From an uncultured Clostridia bacterium (GTDB lineage: Bacteria > Bacillota > Clostridia > Christensenellales > UBA1242): a stretch of DNA of 54,040 bases. Positions 26,393 through 35,775 of the stretch are shown here, in pieces. The DNA is taken from the NCBI GenBank assembly GCA_947630405.1, contig CANRHL010000004.1, forward strand, positions 1-54,040, in the 5' to 3' direction. Every line of letters starts with the position of its first letter. Position 1 is the first letter of the stretch. Position numbers and translations under genes: made by a program. The notes beneath the pieces are model-generated. The model saw only the letters and a list, made by a program, of their open reading frames with translations, was not told where the DNA came from and ran no database searches.

Positions 26393-27226
26393 TTATAATT
26401 CAATTTTGTTTTCAACATTTAATTCTTTTTTTAGTTTTGCATAAACTTTGTAATCACTAACCAAAAATTCATCAATTGTAATAGGTGGGTAACTTTTGTA
26501 TTTTTTGTCAATTGCATCTAGTTCTTCAATGCTTTTTGCCCTATCTAATTCCGCCATATATTTAGCATTTCTTTCTTTTTCTCTCTTTTTGTTGTTAGTA
26601 GTAATCATTCTAGCATAAAATTCCGTTTCGCCATCTAAAATGCTATCGACAGAAATGCCATTAGCATCTTCTAATTTTAATTTAGTTAAAATCTTTTTTA
26701 ACTTTAATTTTTGTTCATCTTTTTTATCTGTAGGCAAAATAATTTTATTAACTTGTTCTAAAAGTCTGTTGTATTTTTGCTCTAAATCTTTAAGTTCTTG
26801 TTCAGATAAAGCACTTTTTGCTTCATTAAAGCGCTCTTCGTAATTCTGTATCATTATATTTTTATATTCGTTAGATACGTGCAACTTTTCATTTGAAAGA
26901 TTTTTGCTAAAAATTATGTGGTTTTTATTTAAGTCGATTTTAAACAACATTTTCAACGGAAAGGTTAAAGATGTTGTGGCATCGGCTTTGTTAGGGTCGT
27001 TTTTAAACATACTCATTTTTCTAAATGGAGCCACCAATGCACCAGACGGGCCATTATCAGAAAAAATAATTGTTTGATTGCCAGTTTTAATTTGGTCTTT
27101 TATGCGGGGCGTGATATCTTTTATAAAAATATTTAAGTCCGTTAAAGAAATGTTTGGAAATTTTTTAAAAATAAATCCAACTAAAGTGTTGCAAACTGTG
27201 TCAATTGCTTCTTGTTCACTAATCAT
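26393..27226 (-). CDS. Hypothetical coiled-coil protein
   Basis: Open frame with GGAGAA SD; Glu/Lys-rich; no recognised family. Confidence 0.6.
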   Translation of the reverse strand: MISEQEAIDTVCNTLVGFIFKKFPNISLTDLNIFIKDITPRIKDQIKTGNQTIIFSDNGPSGALVAPFRKMSMFKNDPNKADATTSLTFPLKMLFKIDLNKNHIIFSKNLSNEKLHVSNEYKNIMIQNYEERFNEAKSALSEQELKDLEQKYNRLLEQVNKIILPTDKKDEQKLKLKKILTKLKLEDANGISVDSILDGETEFYARMITTNNKKREKERNAKYMAELDRAKSIEELDAIDKKYKSYPPITIDEFLVSDYKVYAKLKKELNVENKIEL

Positions 27227-27348
27227 ATAATTCTCCTTTGTTTTTATTATTATAATTTACAAATAGATTTTTGTCAACTAATTTGTAAATTCTTTTCATT
27301 TATTTGCTATAAATTTTACTATTTGCTATAATTTTTTTGGAGTTTCAA

Positions 27349-29124
27349 ATGAAAAACAAAAATGATGATTTAATAGTTGAAAAAGAAGAAGTAAAAAAGA
27401 TTTCAGGCCTAAAAAACACACTAACTTTACTAAAAAAAGCACAAATAAAAAAATCCACTTATTGTTGGATTGTTTTGCTTTATGCAATTTCTGCAGTTAT
27501 GGCAGTTTTTCATGCCTATTTAACGGCGTGTTTAACAAAAAGTATTACACAAGCCAATTTTGACAATTTTGTTATGATTGTTTTGCTTTTTGGTGTTGTT
27601 TCAATGCTAAAGATGACCTTTCAAAATTTTCAATACATTTTTAATGTTAAACTAGAAAATTTAATTGTAAAATCCATTAACACAAAAAACTATAATCAAG
27701 TTTTAAGTTTGGAGATTTCTAATTTTAATGACAATAGCAGTGAAGAATTTCAAAACAGAATTTATGCGGCAAATCAAATTTCGTCAATTATTATTAGCGT
27801 TTTAACGAATATATATGAAATTATACATAATCTTGCTTACACAATAATCATTTTTATTTATGCACCAATTTTGTCTTTAATTTACGCAATATATCCAATT
27901 TGTAAAATTATTTATAATAAAATTATGACACCTAAATTTAATGCTTTATATAACAAGAATTGGAAAGAAAACGGCATTAAAATGACCGCGTTAAGTAGGG
28001 AAGCAATAATTGGTGTTAAAGACATAAAAAGTTTAAATATGAACAATCAAATAATAAAGGATTATAAAGCAAAGCAAGATGCATATTATGAACAACAAAA
28101 CAAAATAAACACATACTCTATAAAAACAAAATTCTTTATGTCCGCAATTGTTTCTTTAAGCGATATTGTCACATTTTTGGCTGGATATCTATTGTATAAA
28201 TACGCCAATTTTTCTATTGTATCATTTGTTTTATTTTTAAGTTATAAAGGCTATATAAGGCAACTCTTTGACCAATTTTCAAACCTAATTTCTTGTGTTT
28301 CTAACGTTGAAGCAAATTCTTATCGCGGGAATGAATTGTATAACGATAAAAAATTTTCCAAAGAAAAGTTTGGAAATAAAAAACTAAACAACATTAAAGG
28401 TGACATTGAAATAAAAAATTTAAATTTTTCTTATGAAAACAAAACAAAACTATTTAAAAATTTATCTTTGAAAATTGAGCCAAATCAAATCACCGCCATT
28501 GTTGGTAGGAGCGGAGAAGGCAAATCTACAATTCTTTCTTTAATTAATAAATTTTATTCGGTTGATGATAATAAAATCTTTTTAGATGGAGTTGACATAA
28601 ATCAACTAGAAGAAAAATCAATACGTTCTAATATTGTTTACATTCAACAAAGCCCTTATATCTTTAATATGACCTTTAGAGAGAACCTATTATTAGTTAA
28701 TCCAAAGGCTACTAAAAAAGAATTGATTGACGCGTGCCAAAAAAGTGAAATTTACAACTTTATAATGTCCACTCCTAATGGATTAGATACTATGATAGGC
28801 GAAAACGGCATTAAACTTTCTGGCGGGCAAAAACAAAGGCTTGCAATTGCACGAGCACTTTTGAACAAGGCTAAAATAATTATGTTTGACGAAAGCACTT
28901 CTTCGCTGGATAATGAAAGTCAGTTAAAAATTCAAAAAGTAATTGAACGCTTATCGTCAAATCATACAATAATTGTTGTTGCACATAGGTTAAGCACAAT
29001 AATAAATGCAAACAAAATTATTTATTTAAAGGGGCATAAAGTAAAAGATATTGGCACGCATAAAGAATTGATGGGGCGATGCGAAGATTATAAAAATATT
29101 TACAAAGTAGAGATTGTAGAATAA
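27349..29124 (+). CDS. ABC exporter (fused TM plus ATPase domain)
   Basis: TTTGGAG-tttcaa-ATG at 27349; 'VGRSGEGKSTILSLINKFY', 'IKLSGGQKQRLAIARALLNKAKIIMFDESTSSLD'. Confidence 0.92.
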   Translation: MKNKNDDLIVEKEEVKKISGLKNTLTLLKKAQIKKSTYCWIVLLYAISAVMAVFHAYLTACLTKSITQANFDNFVMIVLLFGVVSMLKMTFQNFQYIFNVKLENLIVKSINTKNYNQVLSLEISNFNDNSSEEFQNRIYAANQISSIIISVLTNIYEIIHNLAYTIIIFIYAPILSLIYAIYPICKIIYNKIMTPKFNALYNKNWKENGIKMTALSREAIIGVKDIKSLNMNNQIIKDYKAKQDAYYEQQNKINTYSIKTKFFMSAIVSLSDIVTFLAGYLLYKYANFSIVSFVLFLSYKGYIRQLFDQFSNLISCVSNVEANSYRGNELYNDKKFSKEKFGNKKLNNIKGDIEIKNLNFSYENKTKLFKNLSLKIEPNQITAIVGRSGEGKSTILSLINKFYSVDDNKIFLDGVDINQLEEKSIRSNIVYIQQSPYIFNMTFRENLLLVNPKATKKELIDACQKSEIYNFIMSTPNGLDTMIGENGIKLSGGQKQRLAIARALLNKAKIIMFDESTSSLDNESQLKIQKVIERLSSNHTIIVVAHRLSTIINANKIIYLKGHKVKDIGTHKELMGRCEDYKNIYKVEIVE

Positions 29125-29253
29125 AGCATATGGTTGTTAGATGGTGATGGCTTAAAACTAAATTTGTCTAAATAAAGCGAAAACGAAAATTTGTTTAAAA
29201 TTAGTTTCGCTTTATTTTTTTATTTGTGATATCGTTCTTTTTAAGGAGTATTT

Positions 29254-30045
29254 ATGGCAAGAACAATTGTTTTAACTTCGGGCAAGGGCGGGGTTGGCAA
29301 AACAACGGTTACCGCCAATTTAGGCATGCACCTAGCAAACAAAAATTATCGGGTGTGTTTAATTGATATGGACATCGGGCTTAATAATCTTGATGTGGTT
29401 ATGAATATGGAAGAGCGCGTTGTTTATTCAATGCTGGATGTGATTGAACACAAATGCCGGCTTAAAGAAGCGCTTGTGCAGGACGATACATATCCGCTTT
29501 TGTATCTGCTTTCGTCCGGCGGGTTGAACCAAAATTTAACCATAACAATTGGCCAAATAAAGCAAGTTATAAGTGAGTTACACAAAACTTTTGATTACAT
29601 CCTAATCGATTGCCCGGCGGGCATTGATGCCGGCTTTAAACGTGCGGTTAGCCTTGCCGAGGAAGCACTTGTTGTAACCACGCCGCACCTTTCAAGTTTA
29701 AGGGATGCGGACAAAGTTGTTACAATTCTAACTAGCTACAACATTTCAAGCAAGCGCTTTGTTATAAATCGTGCGCGCGGCGATTTAATTAAGGATAAAC
29801 TCATGTTTGATGTTTACGACATCGGCAAAACGCTAAACATTGAATTTGGCGGCGTTATACCCGAGGACGATAAAGTTATAACCAACACCAGCGCAAACAT
29901 AGCGAATATGAAGGTGGCGGTTAATCGCGCGTTTGAAATTTTAACAAATAACATTATAACTGGCGAGAAAAAATTGTTCGATTGCACTTATAAATATCGC
30001 GGGCTAATTGGCTCAATAAAAAAGCTTTTAAAACGCAGTGTTTAA
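29254..30045 (+). CDS. minD: Septum site-determining protein MinD
   Basis: 'MARTIVLTSGKGGVGKTTVTANLGMHLANKNYRVCLIDMDIGLNNLDVVM' deviant Walker A; C-terminal amphipathic 'IGSIKKLLKRS'. Confidence 0.94.
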   Translation: MARTIVLTSGKGGVGKTTVTANLGMHLANKNYRVCLIDMDIGLNNLDVVMNMEERVVYSMLDVIEHKCRLKEALVQDDTYPLLYLLSSGGLNQNLTITIGQIKQVISELHKTFDYILIDCPAGIDAGFKRAVSLAEEALVVTTPHLSSLRDADKVVTILTSYNISSKRFVINRARGDLIKDKLMFDVYDIGKTLNIEFGGVIPEDDKVITNTSANIANMKVAVNRAFEILTNNIITGEKKLFDCTYKYRGLIGSIKKLLKRSV

Positions 30046-30156
30046 AAATTTCAAATAAATTTAAAAAATTTTTTATAAAAACACATAAAATGTATCAAAT
30101 TTTCGAAATTTATCAAAAAAATGTAAAAATTTCAGTGTTGTATAAAAATTAACAAA

Positions 30157-30262
30157 TTATCGAGATACCAAAAGGTATCAGCATCAAATTTTAAAAAGAT
30201 ATAAATATCAAGTTGTATTAAAAAAACAAAAATGTTATCGAGATACCAAAAGGTATCAGCAT
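30157..30262. repeat. Two 28-nt direct repeats with internal palindrome between minD and minE
   Basis: TTATCGAGATACCAAAAGGTATCAGCAT at 30157-30184 and 30235-30262; each contains GATACC-AAAA-GGTATC. Confidence 0.9.
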
Positions 30263-30283
30263 GAATTTTTTAGGAGTAAAAAT

Positions 30284-30505
30284 ATGGATTTAAAAAACAG
30301 ATTAAACAACATAATTGAAAAGGATAAAAAAACCAATCCACAATATCTAATAAATGTTATAAAATCGGATTTTTTCTACTTAATTTCAAACTATTTTGAA
30401 GTGGATTTTGACGATATAAATGTGAATATTGACACAGATAATGGCAAATATGTTATAACACTCTCCGCCACCGGCGAGAGAATGAAAATTATGAAATCTA
30501 TTTAG
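30284..30505 (+). CDS. minE: MinE-like cell division topological specificity factor
   Basis: 73 aa following minD: 'LKNRLNNIIEKDKK...YLINVIKSDFFYLISNYFEVDFDDINVNIDTDNGKYVITLSAT' matches the MinE layout. Confidence 0.77.
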   Translation: MDLKNRLNNIIEKDKKTNPQYLINVIKSDFFYLISNYFEVDFDDINVNIDTDNGKYVITLSATGERMKIMKSI

Positions 30506-30747
30506 ATACTTCGCTTTGCTCAGTATGACATAAACTTTTGTTGCATTTTGAAAAACCGGGGCCCCTACAAGAACTGGTTTTGCAGTGGGGTAAAAATCGG
30601 GCTCTCATTACTCTTTTCCTTTTTTATAAGGATAAAAATAGAACTGCTCTTTAATATCTCTAATTTACCTGTCATTCTGAGAGAACGAAGTGAATCGAAG
30701 AATCTCTTGGATGTTTCGATTTCGCTAACACTTCACTCAACATGACA
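30504..30747. repeat. Fragments of TGTCATnCTGAG-type intergenic palindromic repeat
   Basis: gatacttcgctttgctcagtatgaca at 30504-30530 and tgtcattctgagagaacgaagtg...cacttcactcaacatgaca at 30670-30747. Confidence 0.65.
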
Positions 30748-30822
30748 TAATCATTTTCGTTTATCGGGCGGGCTTCAATATATTAAAAGCATATATTTTT
30801 AAGCCGAATAATATCTTAATAT

Positions 30823-31626
30823 ATGAAAAAGTTTAGGGTGGGCATAAGTTTTGTTTTTGTGGTTTTAATTTGCCTTATTTTTAAAAATTTTTTGCTGCTT
30901 TTAAACTATTTAATTGCACTAATTTTGCACGAACTTGCACACCTTTTTGTTGCCACCACGCGCGGCTACAAATTAAAGCAAGCGTGCCTTGATATGTTTG
31001 GCCTATCTATAACTCTTGACGAAAAAATTGCGGATAGCGATAGTTTTGCCATCAACCTTGCTGGGCCAATGTTCAATTTTATTTTGTGCCTTGTTTGTAT
31101 GTCGCTTTATTGGTTAATACCCGCAAGCCAAAGAGTGCTAAATTTGTTTTGTTTAAGCAATTTTTGTTTGGCAATTTTTAATTTGCTGCCAATCTATCCG
31201 CTTGATGGCGGCAAAATTTTTCGCTCAATGATAAGAACGGACAAGGCATATAAAATTTTAGATAGAACAATAAGAATAATCTTTTCTTTGGCGTTTTTAG
31301 TGTTGTTTGTGTTGTCGTGTTTTAACAAAATAAATTTCTTTTATCTAGTTATGGTGCTTTTCTTTGTAACAAGCCGCCCACCAAGCACATCAACGCTCAC
31401 ACTTTTTAAAACACTTAAAGAAAAAAACTTTAACAAAATTGTGCTTTTAAAAGTGAACGAAACCACAACACTTTTTGACCTTTTAAAAAAAATTCAAAGC
31501 AAAACTTACACCATATTTTATTGTAACACCTTAAAAAATCCGTACATAGATGAAGATATGCTCATAAATTACTCAATCCGCTACCCGCTAGATAGCAAAC
31601 TTATTAATGTGTTGCCCTCAAAATAA
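30823..31626 (+). CDS. M50 site-2 metalloprotease, SpoIVFB-like
   Basis: 'LIALILHELAHLFVA' HExxH and 'NLLPIYPLDGGKIFRSM'; upstream of rplU as in B. subtilis. Confidence 0.87.
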   Translation: MKKFRVGISFVFVVLICLIFKNFLLLLNYLIALILHELAHLFVATTRGYKLKQACLDMFGLSITLDEKIADSDSFAINLAGPMFNFILCLVCMSLYWLIPASQRVLNLFCLSNFCLAIFNLLPIYPLDGGKIFRSMIRTDKAYKILDRTIRIIFSLAFLVLFVLSCFNKINFFYLVMVLFFVTSRPPSTSTLTLFKTLKEKNFNKIVLLKVNETTTLFDLLKKIQSKTYTIFYCNTLKNPYIDEDMLINYSIRYPLDSKLINVLPSK

Positions 31627-31688
31627 TTAAAATAAACCTATTGACAATTCCCCTAACGTATGTTAAAATGTAAGCATAAGGAGAAAAT

Positions 31689-32231
31689 ATGAGTGAATAT
31701 AAATATAAAATAACATTAGAACAATTTAAAATGGTTATGATGCCATTTATTGAAGGCGCAATTCAAGCAAATGCGGAAAAAGTTAAGGCTCACAATTTCA
31801 AAATAGGGCAAATAAGTGAATTCCACTATGGTTTACCCCCAAAAATTGACGATGGCTCTGCGAATTTTAGAATTGAATTTACGGCAAAAGGTTATGATGG
31901 ATATTTTAAGTTATCACTAGACGCAGGTGCTAGGTTGTATTTTCTTGAATTTGCCGCCACCCCTATTACGGATTATTTGTTTGACCATAGAGAAGAGATA
32001 AGCGAAGCCTTTAGAACATATCTATATGAGCATTACGGTGAAGAATATAAGGATTATATAATTGAATTTTACAAGGCAGTGAAAGAAGGAAATTTAGAGC
32101 GTATAAAACAAGAAAGGGAAGAATTAATGAAACAACTTGCAGATTTAGAGAAAAGAGAAAAAGAAAGCACTAAAAATTTCGATGCAGAAATTCAAGCCAT
32201 AGAAGATTTATTAACTCCGCATCACATTTAA
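31689..32231 (+). CDS. Hypothetical protein, paralog of next gene
   Basis: 'YKYKITLEQFKMVMMPFIEGAIQANAEK' resembles 'YHLNLEQFKEFVAPFIKKINEKF'. Confidence 0.65.
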   Translation: MSEYKYKITLEQFKMVMMPFIEGAIQANAEKVKAHNFKIGQISEFHYGLPPKIDDGSANFRIEFTAKGYDGYFKLSLDAGARLYFLEFAATPITDYLFDHREEISEAFRTYLYEHYGEEYKDYIIEFYKAVKEGNLERIKQEREELMKQLADLEKREKESTKNFDAEIQAIEDLLTPHHI

Positions 32232-32312
32232 AACTTAGGGTAACCTAAGTTTTTTCATTTCACTATTGACAACGCCACATTTGTGTGCTATAATGCAAAG
32301 CGGAGAAAGAAA

Positions 32313-32858
32313 ATGTTAGGCTATCATTTAAACTTGGAACAATTTAAAGAATTTGTTGCACCTTTTATAAAAAAAATTAATGAAAAATTTATTGAAAAAG
32401 AGCATAAGCAGTTGGATTTTGATATAACCGCCCCATATCCTGGCTCAAACCCTTGCGATACTTACGATATAGATTACTATGTTGTGGGTTATTTTACTAG
32501 CGGCAAAGTTATAGTGAGCCTTGAAAATTGTTTTATTTTGCAACTAACTAAATTTGGCTTAAACGATATTGATTGGCCGCAAGAAGCCATGCAAGAAGCC
32601 TTATGGCAATATTGCTATGAACTTTTTGGCTCAAATTATCAAGGTGACTTGTTTCAATTCATGCTTCAAGAGCGAGAAAGAAAAATTAAAGATTTAAAAG
32701 CCTACATTAAGGGCTTAGAAACCGCCGATATAACTGACATGAACATCGTAAACACCGAAACGAATGCCGCCAATGACGAAATTGCCTATTTAGAGCAATA
32801 TTATGATAACGCCCTTGAATTTATAAACGCGCTTAGCGTTTCCACTTGCAACAATTAG
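32313..32858 (+). CDS. Hypothetical protein, paralog of preceding gene
   Basis: ATG 32313 with CGGAG SD and TATAAT-like box; same N-terminal motif and acidic coiled C-terminus. Confidence 0.65.
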   Translation: MLGYHLNLEQFKEFVAPFIKKINEKFIEKEHKQLDFDITAPYPGSNPCDTYDIDYYVVGYFTSGKVIVSLENCFILQLTKFGLNDIDWPQEAMQEALWQYCYELFGSNYQGDLFQFMLQERERKIKDLKAYIKGLETADITDMNIVNTETNAANDEIAYLEQYYDNALEFINALSVSTCNN

Positions 32859-32949
32859 TTGCAAGTTTTTTTATTTGCGCTATAAAGTTTTATTTACAAT
32901 AAAATATTAAAAAACCTGTTGACAAAACTTTTTTTATTTGCTATAATAC

Positions 32950-33030
32950 CCCCGTAGTACCACATCGAAATGGCTTTAAACTGCGTTTTTATTTAAAATG
33001 CGGCCAGAGGAGTGAGTCTTTATAGGAGGT
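32950..33030 (+). promoter_or_regulatory. Candidate structured L21 leader upstream of rplU
   Basis: Promoter TTGACA...TATAAT at about 32920-32946 precedes an ~80-nt leader with aaactgcgtttttatttaaaatgcggccagaggagtgagtc; L21 leaders are known for this operon in Firmicutes. Confidence 0.4.
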
Positions 33031-33037
33031 AACTAGT

Positions 33038-33343
33038 ATGTACGCAATCGTAAACATTTCAGGCAAACAGTATAAGGTTGAAGTTAACGACACCGTTACA
33101 GTGGATAGATTATCTGCCGAAGTTGGTGAAGAAGTTAGTTTCCCAGTTCTTATGCTAGTTGATGGCGCCAAAGTTAAAGTTGGCACACCAGAAGTTAAAA
33201 ATGTTGTATGTAAGGCAAAAGTTGTTTCTCATGTTCAAGATAAGAAAATAACCGTGTTTAAGTACAAGGCAAAGAAAAATGAACGCAAGAAACAAGGCCA
33301 TAGGCAACCTTACACTAAGATAGCAGTTTTAAGCATAGGTTAA
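33038..33343 (+). CDS. rplU: 50S ribosomal protein L21
   Basis: 'MYAIVNISGKQYKVEVNDTVTVDRLSAEVGEEVSFPVLMLVDG'. Confidence 0.97.
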   Translation: MYAIVNISGKQYKVEVNDTVTVDRLSAEVGEEVSFPVLMLVDGAKVKVGTPEVKNVVCKAKVVSHVQDKKITVFKYKAKKNERKKQGHRQPYTKIAVLSIG

Positions 33344-33344
33344 T

Positions 33345-33677
33345 ATGATAAACATTACTGTTGTTAAAAATAATCAAAACATTGTAACAATCGAAGCAAC
33401 CGGGCATTCCGGCTATGCGGAAGAAGGCAGTGATATAGTTTGCAGTGCGGTTTCGGCAATAACCCAAAGCCTAATTTTAGGCTTAAAAAAGGTGCTTAAA
33501 TTAAAGGTAACGGACATTGTTGATCAGTCCATCCCGCATTTAAGTGTAACCATTAAGGGCTTAACCGAAAGTGAAAATAGAGATGCACAAATTTTAATGC
33601 AAACGGCCTATCAATCGCTAAAAGAAATTCGAACGGGTTACGAAAAATACATTAAAATAAAGGAGAAGCAATTATGA
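33345..33677 (+). CDS. prp: Ribosomal-processing cysteine protease Prp
   Basis: '[25 protein letters not shown]' with catalytic His/Cys; between rplU and rpmA. Confidence 0.95.
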   Translation: MINITVVKNNQNIVTIEATGHSGYAEEGSDIVCSAVSAITQSLILGLKKVLKLKVTDIVDQSIPHLSVTIKGLTESENRDAQILMQTAYQSLKEIRTGYEKYIKIKEKQL

Positions 33678-33949
33678 TATATATTCAATTATTTGCCCAT
33701 AAAAAAGGTGGCGGTAGCACCAAAAACGGCAGAGATAGTGAATCTAAACGCCTTGGCACAAAAGTTGGCGATGGCCAATTCGTGTCCGCTGGCTCAATTA
33801 TAGTTCGCCAAAGAGGCACAAGAATTTATCCTAGTGAAAATGTCGGCTTAGGCACAGATTACACACTATTCGCACTTATTGATGGTGTTGTTCGCTTTAA
33901 AAAGGACGCTAGGGGCAGAAAAGTTGCCACAGTTGAACCAAAAATGTAA
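33674..33949 (+). CDS. rpmA: 50S ribosomal protein L27 with Prp-cleavable N-terminal extension
   Basis: '[28 protein letters not shown]'; overlaps prp by ATGA. Confidence 0.97.
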   Translation: MIYIQLFAHKKGGGSTKNGRDSESKRLGTKVGDGQFVSAGSIIVRQRGTRIYPSENVGLGTDYTLFALIDGVVRFKKDARGRKVATVEPKM

Positions 33950-34038
33950 TTAAAACCACATATGTGGTTTTTTTCATATGAATTGGCGCTATTTTGTGCC
34001 ATTTTTTAATTTTTTTTAAGAAATTTTTTAAAAACCAC

Positions 34039-34069
34039 TTGACAAATCGTCGAGGGGGGGGGGTAAACT
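34039..34069 (+). promoter_or_regulatory. Promoter with G10 tract in the spacer
   Basis: TTGACA (34039-34044) - aatcgtcgaGGGGGGGGGG - TAAACT (34064-34069); spacer 19 nt. Confidence 0.65.
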
Positions 34070-34093
34070 AGAATTAGTTTAAGGGAGGACAAT

Positions 34094-35011
34094 ATGACAC
34101 CAGAGGAATGGGAAGAAAGAGAAAGGCAAAAAAATCAAAAGTGGCAAGAAAAATATGAAGCAAGATTGAAAAAAGAAGAAGAAAGGCGCAAAAAATTAGA
34201 AAATGACCCAGTATTTTTGGCAAGAAAAAAAGCATATGAACAAAGGCAAGAGGAATTAGAGAAAAATCCTAAATATATCGAGCAAATGGAAAGAAAAGAA
34301 CAAAAGCGTCACGAACGGGAACAAAAACGCGCAGAGAAATTTGCAAAGAAAATGGAAACTAATCCAAAATTTAGGGCAAAAGTTGAAAGGCGAGAGATGT
34401 TAAGAGACTATTATCTTCAAAAACACTCTGTTGCTGATATAACCTTTGAAGATTATTTAGATTATAAAAAATATAATTCAAGTTCTCCTATTATGAGTGG
34501 TATTTTTACGGGCTATGGAACAGTGGGTTTGGGTATGGCTCTTACAGGCGCCATTGCTGGCAATTTGCCTTTAGCCATTATTGGAATAGCGTTCTGCCTT
34601 GTCGGATATGTGGGCACGGGATTGTCTATTCAATCTAGTACATTTTCAGTAGCGTTAAACAAGAGAGAACTTCATAGATTATTTGAAGAATATAGGCATA
34701 GCGATAGATTTATTAAAGAAATGAGATATTTTGAAGAGCTTAAAAAGGATAAAGTAAAGTATAGAGATTACAAAAAAGGTTTGTTCGATTTAAAAACCTT
34801 TATTGAAACTTATGAAAAAGAACAAAACCAAAAAGAAGCTGCTGCAAACGAAAAAGTGCCAGCAACAAGCGAAACCGAACAAGTTGAAGAAGTTGCTGCA
34901 ACCCAAAATGCCGCAAAGAAGCCTAAAAAGAGATTGTTTTCTCGCATTGTTAAAAAGAATAAACAAAAAGAAGACGCAAACAACAAAGACGAAGGTTTAA
35001 CAAACGAATAA
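34094..35011 (+). CDS. Hypothetical protein: charged coiled-coil N-terminus, two TM segments, Lys-rich C-terminus
   Basis: AGGGAGG SD; 'EEWEERERQKNQKWQEKYEARLKKEEERRKK', 'GTVGLGMALTGAIAGNLPLAIIGIAFCLVGYVGTG'. Confidence 0.7.
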   Translation: MTPEEWEERERQKNQKWQEKYEARLKKEEERRKKLENDPVFLARKKAYEQRQEELEKNPKYIEQMERKEQKRHEREQKRAEKFAKKMETNPKFRAKVERREMLRDYYLQKHSVADITFEDYLDYKKYNSSSPIMSGIFTGYGTVGLGMALTGAIAGNLPLAIIGIAFCLVGYVGTGLSIQSSTFSVALNKRELHRLFEEYRHSDRFIKEMRYFEELKKDKVKYRDYKKGLFDLKTFIETYEKEQNQKEAAANEKVPATSETEQVEEVAATQNAAKKPKKRLFSRIVKKNKQKEDANNKDEGLTNE

Positions 35012-35040
35012 AAATAGCCCGTGCGGGCTATTTTTTATTA

Positions 35041-35775
35041 TCATTTTAAGAACCGTGCATCAAAATAGGTTTTACACTGATAAGTAATTGCCAAAATGAT
35101 ATCTGCCAAATATAAGCATACGAACATAATTATAAGTAAGAAATGTGGTTTAAAGAAGGCTAGGCACATAACCAAGGCAAGCGTAATAAACAAAGCCACA
35201 ATTATTGGAATTAAACCATTTTTGTTAAACCCACTTTTTACTTTTAGGCTTTTGTTGAGCGCTTTATCTTCAACATAAAGCGTGCTTACATGCTCGGCAC
35301 CAATTTCAAACAATTTGTTGCCAAAATGGCTAATTAAAAGTTCGTTTACAAACACGGCAGGCAAGAATTGCAGTTTTGGGCTAACCATACTGTCATTTGC
35401 CTTAAACATAGAGCGAACATATAGGTTATATGCACCATTGCACATCTTTTCCCATGCGTTGTAGTGTGGCATAACGTTAACAACTTTATCTTTATTGCCA
35501 ATTTTTTTAATGAAATCGTCAATCAACTTGTTGTTAAAGTTTAAACTAGCGTAGCACATAACCACATCGTCACTTTCCAGCCTTAAAAGTAGGGCATGCA
35601 CAACTTCTGCCAAATTGTTCACATAAACCGCACTTATTGGCAAATTAAAGGTGGTAAAAAGTGGCACCAAATTGCCCTTAACCACAAAATGAAGGTTATC
35701 GCCAAAATGATTTTTTATAATGCTAATTTTGTTGTTTAATTCTTCAACGCTATCAACCACAAAAACGACTTTCAT
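35041..35775 (-). CDS. Hypothetical membrane protein with two C-terminal TM segments
   Basis: 'GLIPIIVALFITLALVMCLAFFKPHFLLIIMFVCLYLADIILAITY'. Confidence 0.65.
   Translation of the reverse strand: MKVVFVVDSVEELNNKISIIKNHFGDNLHFVVKGNLVPLFTTFNLPISAVYVNNLAEVVHALLLRLESDDVVMCYASLNFNNKLIDDFIKKIGNKDKVVNVMPHYNAWEKMCNGAYNLYVRSMFKANDSMVSPKLQFLPAVFVNELLISHFGNKLFEIGAEHVSTLYVEDKALNKSLKVKSGFNKNGLIPIIVALFITLALVMCLAFFKPHFLLIIMFVCLYLADIILAITYQCKTYFDARFLK

Noticed and set aside
30157-30262. Possible CRISPR array
   Set aside because: Only two repeat units, no further copies, no cas genes; treated as regulatory-type repeats instead.
30548-30745. 65-aa ORF in the minE-spoIVFB gap
   Set aside because: Overlaps the palindromic repeat segment, no SD, no family resemblance.
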